Source: Pseudomonadota bacterium
GTDB lineage: Bacteria > Desulfobacterota > Desulfobacteria > Desulfobacterales > Desulfolunaceae
Assembly: GCA_018818835.1 (NCBI GenBank)
Contig: JAHIRD010000038.1
Coordinates: 1 to 55,480 of the forward strand
Length of the DNA: 55,480 nt
Reading direction: 5' to 3'
The translations under genes were made by a program, and so were the position numbers. Positions 43,879-52,287 of the stretch are shown here, one piece after another. The notes under the pieces are model-generated. The model saw only the letters and a program-made list of their open reading frames with translations. It was not told the origin of the DNA and ran no database searches. Each line of letters opens with the position of its first letter. The stretch's first letter is position 1.

Positions 43879-44751
43879 CTACTCGGAAATCAGTTTTTTT
43901 CTGTGCTGAATATAAAAGTCACGAATCATCATATAGGGATCCATGGAAGCCGATTTAAGGGATTCATAATCCCCGATTCGAAACGATGCCCCGTTGATTG
44001 TATCCCAAAACCCCAAACCCAGGGCCAGCTCATTGGGTTCCACATAATAAAGGGGATTCAAAAACATATCACCGGTCATTCCCACGGAATCCCTCAAGGT
44101 GGACGGTCCCAGAAAAGGCCATACAATATAAAAGCCATTGCCGATTTTGTATGTCCCAAGTGTCTGCCCCAGATCTTCTTTATAGGGTTTCAGCCCCAGA
44201 TATTTGTCGGCAGGGTCCCATACGCCCCCGATCCCCACGGTGGTGTTGATGATAAAACGGCTGAGTTCAACCCCCGCCCCTTTTATTTTCAACTGAAGCA
44301 GGGAACTCACAAAACGAATGGGCATACCGATATTCAGAAATGCATTTTTGACCCCTTTTCTAAAAAACAAGGGGGTCACGGCCTTATAGCCCTGGGCCAG
44401 GGGTTTAAGACCCCAGAAATACAATTTATCATTCACCTTGAACATCAGGCGGTTGAAGGGTTCCAGGGGGTCAGGAACAAGGATTTCGGGTGCCAGATCA
44501 ACAGAGGCTCCCCCGATGGGTTCATCGTCGAAAAAATCATCACCCGTGTCTTCTTCAAAGAAAGGGTCATCATCTGAAGCAGGGGGAAGGGACTCATCCT
44601 TCTGACTGTCCATGGGGATCTGGGGTCCATTGGACAGGGTCTTATCCGAAACGACCTTACCCGTATTCCCATGGGCACAGCCCCAAAAACCCTGAAGCAA
44701 AATGAGTACGGCGAGCAGATATTTAAGGCTTGATTTTTTTGGCGGCTTCAT
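43879..44751 (-). CDS. mlaA: MlaA (VacJ) outer-membrane phospholipid-removal lipoprotein
   Basis: About 290 residues. MlaA extracts misplaced phospholipids from the outer leaflet of the outer membrane and hands them to MlaC. The family core is plain: DPLEPFNRLMFKVNDKLYFWGLKPLAQGYKAV and GVELSRFIINTTVGIGGVWDPA, then LGQTLGTYKIGNGFYIVWPFLGPSTLRDSVG (spans of about 85-235). The leader ends at Cys25 in GFWGC, which is a poor lipobox (Phe at -3, Trp at -2). An acidic insert, SDDDPFFEEDTGDDFFDDE, separates the leader from the core. Start taken at ATG 44751, overlapping the mlaC end by 29 bp; TTG 44760 is an alternative. Confidence 0.93.
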   Translation of the reverse strand: MKPPKKSSLKYLLAVLILLQGFWGCAHGNTGKVVSDKTLSNGPQIPMDSQKDESLPPASDDDPFFEEDTGDDFFDDEPIGGASVDLAPEILVPDPLEPFNRLMFKVNDKLYFWGLKPLAQGYKAVTPLFFRKGVKNAFLNIGMPIRFVSSLLQLKIKGAGVELSRFIINTTVGIGGVWDPADKYLGLKPYKEDLGQTLGTYKIGNGFYIVWPFLGPSTLRDSVGMTGDMFLNPLYYVEPNELALGLGFWDTINGASFRIGDYESLKSASMDPYMMIRDFYIQHRKKLISE

Positions 44752-45382
44752 GTTCGGCAATTTTATCTTTCAGCATCCGGATCAACACAACCGGTTTATC
44801 CTTTAGAAGAATCGTTTTATACTCGTTTCGGAACGCCGAGACAAGGCTTCGCCCTTCCACTTTGATATCATAGACCTTCCATGCCTTGCCCTCATTGAGA
44901 AGCATATAATCGATGGGGGTCTTTGAATTGATCATGGTTCCGGCCTGGGCACGCTTGATCCCTTTTTTGGGCTCTAGTATTTCAGCAGGCTTGAGTTGTA
45001 TGTCCACGTCCACATTTTTAAAATCCAGACGATCCAGATAATTATTACCCAGGTGCTTGGTGAAAAGCTCTCGGAATTCAGCCTGCTGTTCTTTTGAAAA
45101 GCGACGATCCGCATACTCACCCAAATTGGATGTGGCGTTGTAGCTGAACTGCCCCAATGTGAATTCCGTTATTTTTTCAAAATCAAAGGTCCTGAGTACC
45201 ACCTGCCACAACTCTTTTCGTTTCTGTTCATCTGGGGTATCCGGGTGTTTGGCAATGGCCAGAACATCGTTCATGGACGTCTTGATCAAGGTGTCCACAT
45301 CCGCCGCATCATCTGAAAAGGCTGGTGTTCCCAAAAAAACAAGGTGACATCCAAGCAGCATCAGAAACAGTATCTTTTTCAT
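44723..45382 (-). CDS. mlaC: MlaC periplasmic phospholipid carrier
   Basis: A 219-residue exported protein with a signal peptide (1-23, ending TPAFSD). The mature chain matches MlaC/Ttg2D proteins: RTFDFEKITEFTLG, then FTKHLGNNYLDRLDF and the KVYDIKVEGRSLVSAFRNEYKTIL block. It ferries lipids between MlaA at the outer membrane and the MlaFED complex. The gene lies 15 bp after mlaD, and its end overlaps mlaA. Confidence 0.94.
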   Translation of the reverse strand: MKKILFLMLLGCHLVFLGTPAFSDDAADVDTLIKTSMNDVLAIAKHPDTPDEQKRKELWQVVLRTFDFEKITEFTLGQFSYNATSNLGEYADRRFSKEQQAEFRELFTKHLGNNYLDRLDFKNVDVDIQLKPAEILEPKKGIKRAQAGTMINSKTPIDYMLLNEGKAWKVYDIKVEGRSLVSAFRNEYKTILLKDKPVVLIRMLKDKIAEHEAAKKIKP

Positions 45383-45397
45383 GAGAACCTCATAATT

Positions 45398-45853
45398 TTA
45401 TTTGTTTTTTTTATCACCAAACACGTATTTGCTGACAAGATCTTCGATATCCAGGGCAGATTCCGTCTCGGTGATCGTACCGCCCGGTTCAAGGATATCA
45501 CCTGACCCACCGGATGTGATCAGAATAAATTTATCACCGATCAGGCCCGATGTCTTCACCGAAGCAATGGAATCGTCATCAAGCTCAATCCCTTTCTCAA
45601 TTTTCAAGGTAACCTTGGCGATTTTCATCACGGGCTCCAGGATGACATCCTCCACCTGGCCGACTCGGACGCCTGCAATCTCGACATTGGAGCCTGGCTT
45701 CAGGCCTGTGGCCGAATTAAATTTAGCGTAAAGGGTATAATAGTTATCCCCCAGGAGCTCCATCTGCCCCAGTTTAATGGTCAGATATCCCACGCATAAA
45801 AGACCGATAATCACAAAGACACCCACGGCCATTTCAAGCGACGATTTTTTCAT
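45398..45853 (-). CDS. mlaD: MlaD MCE-domain protein
   Basis: About 151 residues, with one N-terminal membrane anchor (about 6-27, LEMAVGVFVIIGLLCVGYLTI) and one MCE domain (about 35-115; LYAKFNSATGLKPGSNVEIAGVRVG is the hallmark, about 39-63). MlaD forms the hexameric ring of the inner-membrane MlaFED complex. Start at ATG 45853, since GGAGGAG lies 3 nt before it; an in-frame ATG nine codons earlier has none. It is the third gene of the mla operon. Confidence 0.95.
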   Translation of the reverse strand: MKKSSLEMAVGVFVIIGLLCVGYLTIKLGQMELLGDNYYTLYAKFNSATGLKPGSNVEIAGVRVGQVEDVILEPVMKIAKVTLKIEKGIELDDDSIASVKTSGLIGDKFILITSGGSGDILEPGGTITETESALDIEDLVSKYVFGDKKNK

Positions 45854-45901
45854 GACTCCTCCGATAGGCTGCAGAATCACAGCGCCTTTGATAATGCATC
45901 A

Positions 45902-46675
45902 TCAATAATATCCATTCACATCAGATCCGTTGCCCTGCCAATCCATGGGACGCAGGAAATCCTTGACCCTGGGGTCTGTTTCCTTTTCGATTTCCTGGGG
46001 TGTCCCTTCAAAAATAATCTCTCCGTCACTGAGCATGGCGACCCGCTGGCTGATGGAAAACACATCCGGGATTTCATGACTGACCACCACCCCGGTGAAT
46101 CCAAACCGTTTCTGGTAATCGGAGATCATACGGTGAACCGATTGTTTCCGTATGGGATCAAGGCCGGTTGTGGGCTCATCAAAAAGAACAATCTCAGGGT
46201 CCGTGACCAGAGCCCGTGCAAGGGCCACCCTTTTTTTCATTCCTCCGGACAGCTGCCCGGGGTACTTCCCATCAATCCCTGCAATATCGAGTTGTTCCAT
46301 TCGGTTCCCCACCTTCTCCCGAATCTGTTTTGCCGTCAATTTCGTCCCTTCCCTCAAGGGGAGGGCGATATTGTCATAAACAGTCATGGAGTCAAACAAA
46401 GCCGAATCCTGGAACATGTAGCTGAATTTTTCCCGCAATGCCTTTTGCTCACTCCGTTTCCGCGCAAACAGTGTTTTTCCGTCAAAATAAATGGTGCCGG
46501 AATCCGGTTTAACAAGGCCTATAATATGCTTGAGAAGAACGCTTTTGCCCCCACCACTCTTACCGATCACCGTGGTGATCTCCCCACGATAAATGGACAG
46601 ATTCACACGTTTGAGAACCTGGTTTTCACCAAAGCTCTTGCACACATTCTCAAAAAGGATCAAGGGCTTATCCAT
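45902..46675 (-). CDS. mlaF: MlaF ATPase of the phospholipid transporter
   Basis: A 257-residue ABC ATPase. Walker A is VIGKSGGGKSVLLKH (the SGGGKS form is typical for Mla and Mce ATPases), the signature is LSGGMKKRVALARAL, Walker B is IVLFDEPTTGLDP, and the H-loop is VVVSHEIPD. It powers lipid movement by MlaFED. TAGGAGA lies right before the ATG; the gene starts 6 bp after the mlaE stop. Confidence 0.96.
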   Translation of the reverse strand: MDKPLILFENVCKSFGENQVLKRVNLSIYRGEITTVIGKSGGGKSVLLKHIIGLVKPDSGTIYFDGKTLFARKRSEQKALREKFSYMFQDSALFDSMTVYDNIALPLREGTKLTAKQIREKVGNRMEQLDIAGIDGKYPGQLSGGMKKRVALARALVTDPEIVLFDEPTTGLDPIRKQSVHRMISDYQKRFGFTGVVVSHEIPDVFSISQRVAMLSDGEIIFEGTPQEIEKETDPRVKDFLRPMDWQGNGSDVNGYY

Positions 46676-46681
46676 GGTCTC

Positions 46682-47485
46682 CTACAGCAGAAAAGATGTT
46701 ATCACATAATCGACAATTAAAATGATCACACAGGACTGGACAACAGCCGTTGTGGTTGACAGGCTCACCCCTTTGGCACCGAAGCCCTCTTTTCTCAGAT
46801 GGGTGAAATAACCATGGAAACAACTGACAGTGATCACGATAAGGGCAAAAAAGACGGATTTGATAAAGCCCTCTTTCACATCGGACATCTGAACACTGGA
46901 CTGAACCCTGTAAAAATAAATCCCGGAATTCATGCCCAGCAACTTGGACCCGGTCAGGTATCCACCAAAGATACCCACCGTATCAAAAAGCGCCGTCAGC
47001 AAGGGAAAGCTCACCAGCCCGGCCACCAGCCTAGGGCTGACCAGGAACCTTATGGGATTGATACTCATGGTCTTCAGGGCATCAATCTGCTCTGATATCC
47101 GCATGATTCCGATCTCGGCTGCCATGGCCGAACCCGCACGGGCGACAATCATGATTGCGGTCAAGGTGGGACCGAGTTCCTTGATCAAGGTCAAGGCCAC
47201 AGCCGAACCCAAAAGGCCTTCCGACCCGAATTTGGACAAGGTATAGTAACCTTGAAGGCCGAGAACCATACCGGTGAAGCCTCCGGTCAGACAAATGACC
47301 ACAACCGACTTCATACCAATAAAATAAATCTGTTCAAGGGTTCGTTTCCATTGAAAGGGCAGATAGAAAACACATAAAACACTCCGAACAAAAAAAACAC
47401 CGGCGCGTCCCAGGGTGGCCACAAGAGAAAGACTGGCTCGACCTGTGACTCTCACAATATTATCTTCTGATACGAATGAAGTCAT
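46682..47485 (-). CDS. mlaE: MlaE permease of the phospholipid transporter
   Basis: A 267-residue inner-membrane protein with about five helices. Family marks are GMVLGLQGYYTLSKFG, LIKELGPTLTAIMIVARAGSAMAAEIG and ISEQIDALKTMSINPIRFLVSPR, seen across about 70-150. It is the first gene of the mla operon and is preceded by AGGAAATG. A weak promoter candidate (TTGACA at 47580-47575) lies upstream. Confidence 0.95.
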   Translation of the reverse strand: MTSFVSEDNIVRVTGRASLSLVATLGRAGVFFVRSVLCVFYLPFQWKRTLEQIYFIGMKSVVVICLTGGFTGMVLGLQGYYTLSKFGSEGLLGSAVALTLIKELGPTLTAIMIVARAGSAMAAEIGIMRISEQIDALKTMSINPIRFLVSPRLVAGLVSFPLLTALFDTVGIFGGYLTGSKLLGMNSGIYFYRVQSSVQMSDVKEGFIKSVFFALIVITVSCFHGYFTHLRKEGFGAKGVSLSTTTAVVQSCVIILIVDYVITSFLL

Positions 47486-47551
47486 TGTTTCATTTCCTAA
47501 ACCCGTGCTGTTTTATGGATCAGGTCAACCCAAAGCCATGATAATGTGAAG

Positions 47552-47580
47552 AAACTAATAACTTTTTATCAGGGTGTCAA
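47552..47580 (-). promoter_or_regulatory. Weak candidate promoter of the mla operon
   Basis: On the minus strand, TTGACA (47580-47575), 17 bp, and a poor -10, TAGTTT (47557-47552). It gives a leader of about 60 nt before mlaE. Confidence 0.3.
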
Positions 47581-47648
47581 GGCTGAAGAGCCCTTCATCC
47601 CATGATTCAAGTTCACGGACCGAATCGTTGTTCAAGGGTAGCCATGGG

Positions 47649-50120
47649 TTAATGGCCCGTCAATACAGTATCAACCGAAAGTCCCTTGCCCCAGGTGGTC
47701 ATGAGAATAGCCCCACCCAAATCAGTACGGTAAATATCTATACCCTGTTCCGTCAGACGTTTCAATACAGCTTTATGGGGCATTTTAAATCTGTTTTTAT
47801 ATCCTGCCGATATCACAGCTATTTCAGGCTTTACTTTTTCTATAAATAAATCACTGCTGGAGCTTTTACTCCCATGATGTGGAACGATAAGCGCCTTGCA
47901 TTCAAGTTCATCTCCAAGACGTTTCACCATGGCTTTTTCAGCCTTTTTCTTGATATCTCCGGTAAACAGAAAGGAATCCTCTCCATAACTGAGCTTCAGA
48001 ACCAAGGAAGCATTATTGATATCCTTCATGTATGCCAAACCAGCCTCACTCTCGTCAGGAGGCCATAAAACCTGGATTCGTACCCCATTCATATCCCAGT
48101 GATCCGGAAAGTCCTTTACAGAAAGAACCGTGATGTTGTTCTTTTCCACGATGGATTTAAGAAGGTCACAGCTTTTCGACGGCTTCCATATGCCGTTGAA
48201 CCAGAACGCCTTGACCTTGAAGTGTTTGAGGATATATAAAAGCCCGTTCAAATGGTCACTTTCAGCATGGGACAAGACCACCGTATCAATGCATGCAATT
48301 TTTCTGGACCATAAAAATGGGGCCACCACCCGTTCCCCCACATCAAAGGCATTATTATCCGTAAAACCGCCCCCATCAATCAGCATACACTGCCCCCCAG
48401 GGAATTCCACAAGATTCGAAGTCCCCTGGCCAACATCCAGCGCCGTCACCCTTAAGTCTGCATGAAAAAAACGGGCATGGGTCCAATAAAAGATGTCTCC
48501 GATAAAAATCAGCGCAAGGATCCCGGTTAGGATAAGGGCTCCCTTCATCAACCCGGCCTGGTCTTTTTTCTTGGCTGATACAAAAATTAAGCACAGACAA
48601 AATAATAAATAGTAGCAGGCCATTTCAAACCATGAGGGGCTGACAGTCATGACACTTGCATATGGCAGACTTGCAAAACCATGGATCAGATCAAGGGCCA
48701 GGCCAAGAAACATACCGGCCAATCGGATCAGGGCCCCCGCAGCTATGGAACAAAACGGATAAACGAACATGGCCCCAAGACCCAGGGGCACCACCATAAA
48801 GCCCATCAAAGGAACCAGAATCATATTGGCCACAAGACCGACCACAGATATCTGGTTAAAATAGTGCATCAAGAGCGGCAGGGTTCCCATATAGGCCAAC
48901 AAGGATACCAAGGCATAGGATTTCAAACTCTTTTTCAGTAAAAATGCCCTTGATTTAAGGATATCAGAGTCTTCATTCCCCAGGCATCCCATGCCCAGAA
49001 TGATAAAAAATACTGCTGCAAATGAGAGTTGAAAGGAAACCCCGTAAAGAGCGCCCGGTGAAATCGCAAGAATTGCAAGGGCTGCAAGGGCAAGTGAGTT
49101 GATGATGTCATGCTCGGCTCCAAGGCCCCAGGTGAGAAGAATCACGGTGACCATGACCACGGCCCGCTGGGTTGATGGCGCCATTCCCGCAAGGAGCCCG
49201 TAAACAAGAACAGGAAAAAGGGTAAGGATTCCTGCGTAGGTTTTAACCCGGGCATGCCAGAGCAAGGCTGGAATCCAGGTCAGGGTAAAGGAGAATATCA
49301 AAAAGAAAAGGCCTGCCACGATCCCCACATGAAGTCCTGAAATCGCAAGAAGATGAGCCGTGCCTGTCTGTTTGAATTCATCATTCAAATCGGGGCTTAT
49401 CTGATCTCTGTTTCCAACGAGAAGGGCCTTGAATACCGATGCCTGGGATGATGACTTTATGTATTCATCAATAAACCGTTCCAGGGCAGTCCTCGCCTTG
49501 TCCAGAAAACCAGTCTGTCCGGATTCAAGCAATCGAACCGTCCCACGTTTCCCATAGGCCCTGGCCCAGGTGTCCTGAAAAGCCATATGACGCTTATAAT
49601 TATACCCGTCAGTGTTATTGAAATTTCTGAACGGCTTGATCCTGCTGACAAATTCGATTACATCGCCTTTATGGACCACCAAATCATTGCAATGAACCGT
49701 GACACGAAGATTTCCCTGTATCTTTCTGGCCTGTTCCCCAGGAGCCTCGATGGTGGAAACATCCAGACTGAAGGTTTGCCTTCCATGATTCATTCCAGGC
49801 GATGTGACAAGGCGTCCCTTTATTTTGCACAAGCCCTTTTCAGTAAAACAAACCGGATAATCCGGTTTGTTTTCCCGCACAAGGGCGGTTTGCATGGCAA
49901 GAAGGCCCAGGGCGATGAAAAGAATCAGAGGGACAAGGTGTTGAGTCTGTTTTCGAAAGATACCATATCCCGTGAATGACAGACAGGCAATCACCGTCAC
50001 CCAGATAATAAACGGAGGAATAAAAACGTGGCCACCCAGGACAAGCCCCAGGATGTAACTGAAAAGGAGGGGAATGATGGGCCTTTTGTAAACATCGTTT
50101 TTGAAAATATCCATAATCAT
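47649..50120 (-). CDS. comEC: ComEC/Rec2-type DNA-uptake channel
   Basis: An 823-residue inner-membrane protein. Two hydrophobic helices come first, then an OB-like soluble part (about 100-215), the competence domain with many helices (about 235-550; HLLAISGLHVGIVAGLFF and GMAPSTQRAVVMV), and a C-terminal metallo-beta-lactamase-like domain (about 570-800) with VLSHAESDHLNGL and IVPHHGSKSSSS. In transforming bacteria ComEC carries single-stranded DNA into the cell. No other competence gene lies in the window, so natural transformation cannot be inferred. The ATG at 50120 has only a poor ribosome site; ATG 50114 is an alternative. Confidence 0.94.
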   Translation of the reverse strand: MIMDIFKNDVYKRPIIPLLFSYILGLVLGGHVFIPPFIIWVTVIACLSFTGYGIFRKQTQHLVPLILFIALGLLAMQTALVRENKPDYPVCFTEKGLCKIKGRLVTSPGMNHGRQTFSLDVSTIEAPGEQARKIQGNLRVTVHCNDLVVHKGDVIEFVSRIKPFRNFNNTDGYNYKRHMAFQDTWARAYGKRGTVRLLESGQTGFLDKARTALERFIDEYIKSSSQASVFKALLVGNRDQISPDLNDEFKQTGTAHLLAISGLHVGIVAGLFFLIFSFTLTWIPALLWHARVKTYAGILTLFPVLVYGLLAGMAPSTQRAVVMVTVILLTWGLGAEHDIINSLALAALAILAISPGALYGVSFQLSFAAVFFIILGMGCLGNEDSDILKSRAFLLKKSLKSYALVSLLAYMGTLPLLMHYFNQISVVGLVANMILVPLMGFMVVPLGLGAMFVYPFCSIAAGALIRLAGMFLGLALDLIHGFASLPYASVMTVSPSWFEMACYYLLFCLCLIFVSAKKKDQAGLMKGALILTGILALIFIGDIFYWTHARFFHADLRVTALDVGQGTSNLVEFPGGQCMLIDGGGFTDNNAFDVGERVVAPFLWSRKIACIDTVVLSHAESDHLNGLLYILKHFKVKAFWFNGIWKPSKSCDLLKSIVEKNNITVLSVKDFPDHWDMNGVRIQVLWPPDESEAGLAYMKDINNASLVLKLSYGEDSFLFTGDIKKKAEKAMVKRLGDELECKALIVPHHGSKSSSSDLFIEKVKPEIAVISAGYKNRFKMPHKAVLKRLTEQGIDIYRTDLGGAILMTTWGKGLSVDTVLTGH

Positions 50121-50305
50121 CCCGAGGCCATATCAACTCTCAATTTTTTGATTTTCTTTTTTTAAAAAAGTCTAAAGTCATTTTTTTATCAGTCCGATAA
50201 CAAAAGTAAACATATTTCATCCACATGCTGTTCCATTTTGTTCAGTGAACAGACTGGAACGATGCTTACATTAAAGAAATATCTTTTCAAACATAGAGGC
50301 CAGCC

Positions 50306-50728
50306 ATGACACTCAACTGGATTCACCAAAAAAGAAGACATAAACGGTATGACGTATTATGGAAAGCACTGCTTGAAATCGATTCTCCGGATTTCAATGA
50401 TTTCATGCTTGTACCCATCGTCAATATATCCCGCTCTGGCGCCCTGATCCACTCGTCACAGATCTATATGCATAACTACCATATTGCGGAAGCCGCACGG
50501 AACGACGAGCTCAACCTGATCATCCACTCCCCGAAAAGTGAACTTGACTCAAAAGTCATGGTCAAGCGATACGATTGGAACGAAAAAATCCAAGGGTTTC
50601 ACATTGGTGTCGAGTTCAAGGACATATGCTCCAAAAATCAGGAGTTCATTGATGATATCGTCAAACGTATTCCACAGTTCGATGCCAAGGATTTAAAGGA
50701 ATGCAGCGGGGCACACAGCCTTCAATAA
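50306..50728 (+). CDS. PilZ-domain protein, probable c-di-GMP receptor
   Basis: A 140-residue single-domain protein. The first motif, RRHKRYDVLWKA (about 10-21), supplies the RxxxR arginines, and the second, VNISRSGALIHSS (about 38-50), is the (D/N)xSxxG motif. The closing FHIGVEFKDI completes the barrel. PilZ proteins bind cyclic di-GMP and adjust motility or the envelope through partners. GAGG lies 6 nt before the ATG. Its target is unknown. Confidence 0.85.
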   Translation: MTLNWIHQKRRHKRYDVLWKALLEIDSPDFNDFMLVPIVNISRSGALIHSSQIYMHNYHIAEAARNDELNLIIHSPKSELDSKVMVKRYDWNEKIQGFHIGVEFKDICSKNQEFIDDIVKRIPQFDAKDLKECSGAHSLQ

Positions 50729-50795
50729 GACTGTCGTGCGGACAGGATTTAAAATTGATGAAAACGAGGGGTTGTCTTTTTTCATTTTTCGGGGC

Positions 50796-50815
50796 TTAGG
50801 TGCAAATGCACCTAA
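50796..50815. terminator. Hairpin between PilZ and murA ends
   Basis: TTAGGTGC-AAAT-GCACCTAA is a perfect 8-bp stem extended by GGG/CCC. It lies 11 bp after the murA stop and between convergent genes. Flanking T tracts are poor. Confidence 0.45.
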
Positions 50816-50826
50816 ACCCTTCTTAC

Positions 50827-52083
50827 TTAGTCCTTTTCCCGTCGAACAGCGCCTCCCAGCATTTCAAATTTTCTCTCAAGGGATTCATATCCCCGATCCA
50901 GATGATACACCCTGCTGACCACCGTGGTGCCCTGGGCGATCAGACCTGCGAGAATCAACGATGCACTGGCCCTGAGGTCAGATGCCATCACAGGGGCCGA
51001 TGATAATCGTGCAACCCCTTTGACCGTGGCCACATTCCCACCGGACAAAGAAATATCTGCGCCCATGCGTATCAACTCCGAGACATGGATGAACCGATTT
51101 TCAAAAATGGTTTCCCTGAAGACACTGGTTCCTTTAGCCACGGTCATCATGGCCATAAACTGAGCCTGCATATCCGTTGGGAACCCCGGATAGGGAAGGG
51201 TTTGAATATCAAGACTCTTGATTTCATCAGATCCGATGACCTGGATGCTGCTCCCGTTGACCAAAACCGTTGCCCCGGACAGTTTCAATTTATGAATAAT
51301 TCCACCCATATGATCCGGCGTGCAATCAGTGATCGTTACATCCCCCCCGGTCATGGCCGAAGCCACCATGAATGTCCCGGCTTCAATTCTGTCCGGAATG
51401 ATTTGCACCTCCACGGGTTTGAGGGAGGTCACCCCCGTTATTTTGATCACCGAGGTTCCGGCGCCTTCGATCTGGGCACCCATCTGAATGAGAACATCGG
51501 CCAGGGCCGTGATTTCAGGTTCACGTGCCGCATTTCGGAGAAGAGTTACGCCCGTTGCCAGCACAGCTGTCATCATCATATTTTCAGTAGCACCCACGGA
51601 TACCACATCAAAATAAATATCATTTCCAACCAGGGCATCTGCATGGGCCTCAACATATCCATGTTCAAGGGTGATGGTCGCCCCCAGATTTTCCATGCCT
51701 TTGAGATGGAGATTAATTGGCCGTGCACCGATGGCACATCCCCCCGGAAGGGACACTCTGGCCTTTTTCTGGCGGGCCAGTAAGGGACCGAGGACAAGAA
51801 TCGACGCCCTCATTTTCCGAACAAGATCATAGGATGCTTCGAATTTATGAACGGTTGACGCATCAATCATCACGGTATCACCGTTTGTTTCAACCCGGGC
51901 ACCCAGATCTTCCAGAAGTAGCTTGATGCTTTTGATATCCACCAGATCCGGCACATTGTGAAACACGCATTCCCCGTCAACCAGAAGTGATGAAACAAGC
52001 ACGGGAAGAGCCGCATTTTTCGATCCACTGATCCTCACATTTCCTTTGAGGCGACGACCGCCCTCAACAACAATTCTATCCAT
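50827..52083 (-). CDS. murA: UDP-N-acetylglucosamine 1-carboxyvinyltransferase MurA
   Basis: A 418-residue cytoplasmic enzyme for the first committed step of peptidoglycan synthesis: it joins phosphoenolpyruvate to UDP-GlcNAc. The motif ISGSKNAALPVL (about 18-29) is the substrate site, and Cys in LPGGCAIGARP (about 115) is the PEP-binding residue and the fosfomycin target. EAGTFMVAS and YPGFPTDMQAQFMA are also typical. GGGGA lies just before the ATG. A stable hairpin follows the stop. It stands alone here. Confidence 0.97.
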   Translation of the reverse strand: MDRIVVEGGRRLKGNVRISGSKNAALPVLVSSLLVDGECVFHNVPDLVDIKSIKLLLEDLGARVETNGDTVMIDASTVHKFEASYDLVRKMRASILVLGPLLARQKKARVSLPGGCAIGARPINLHLKGMENLGATITLEHGYVEAHADALVGNDIYFDVVSVGATENMMMTAVLATGVTLLRNAAREPEITALADVLIQMGAQIEGAGTSVIKITGVTSLKPVEVQIIPDRIEAGTFMVASAMTGGDVTITDCTPDHMGGIIHKLKLSGATVLVNGSSIQVIGSDEIKSLDIQTLPYPGFPTDMQAQFMAMMTVAKGTSVFRETIFENRFIHVSELIRMGADISLSGGNVATVKGVARLSSAPVMASDLRASASLILAGLIAQGTTVVSRVYHLDRGYESLERKFEMLGGAVRREKD

Positions 52084-52287
52084 TGATTCCCCATATTCAT
52101 ATATTTATTGAGGCCCCATTGTCAGGTTAACATTCACGACTCTGGACAAGAGGTCTGCCTGTGACACCATACGCAGATAAAAAACGAACGGGTCCGTAAT
52201 GATTTGAAATTAAACTCTGCTTGCGCAAGTCCCAGAGAACTTGTATGACAGATTTTTAATAAAAGGAAGGATTTTGAAACAAAAACA

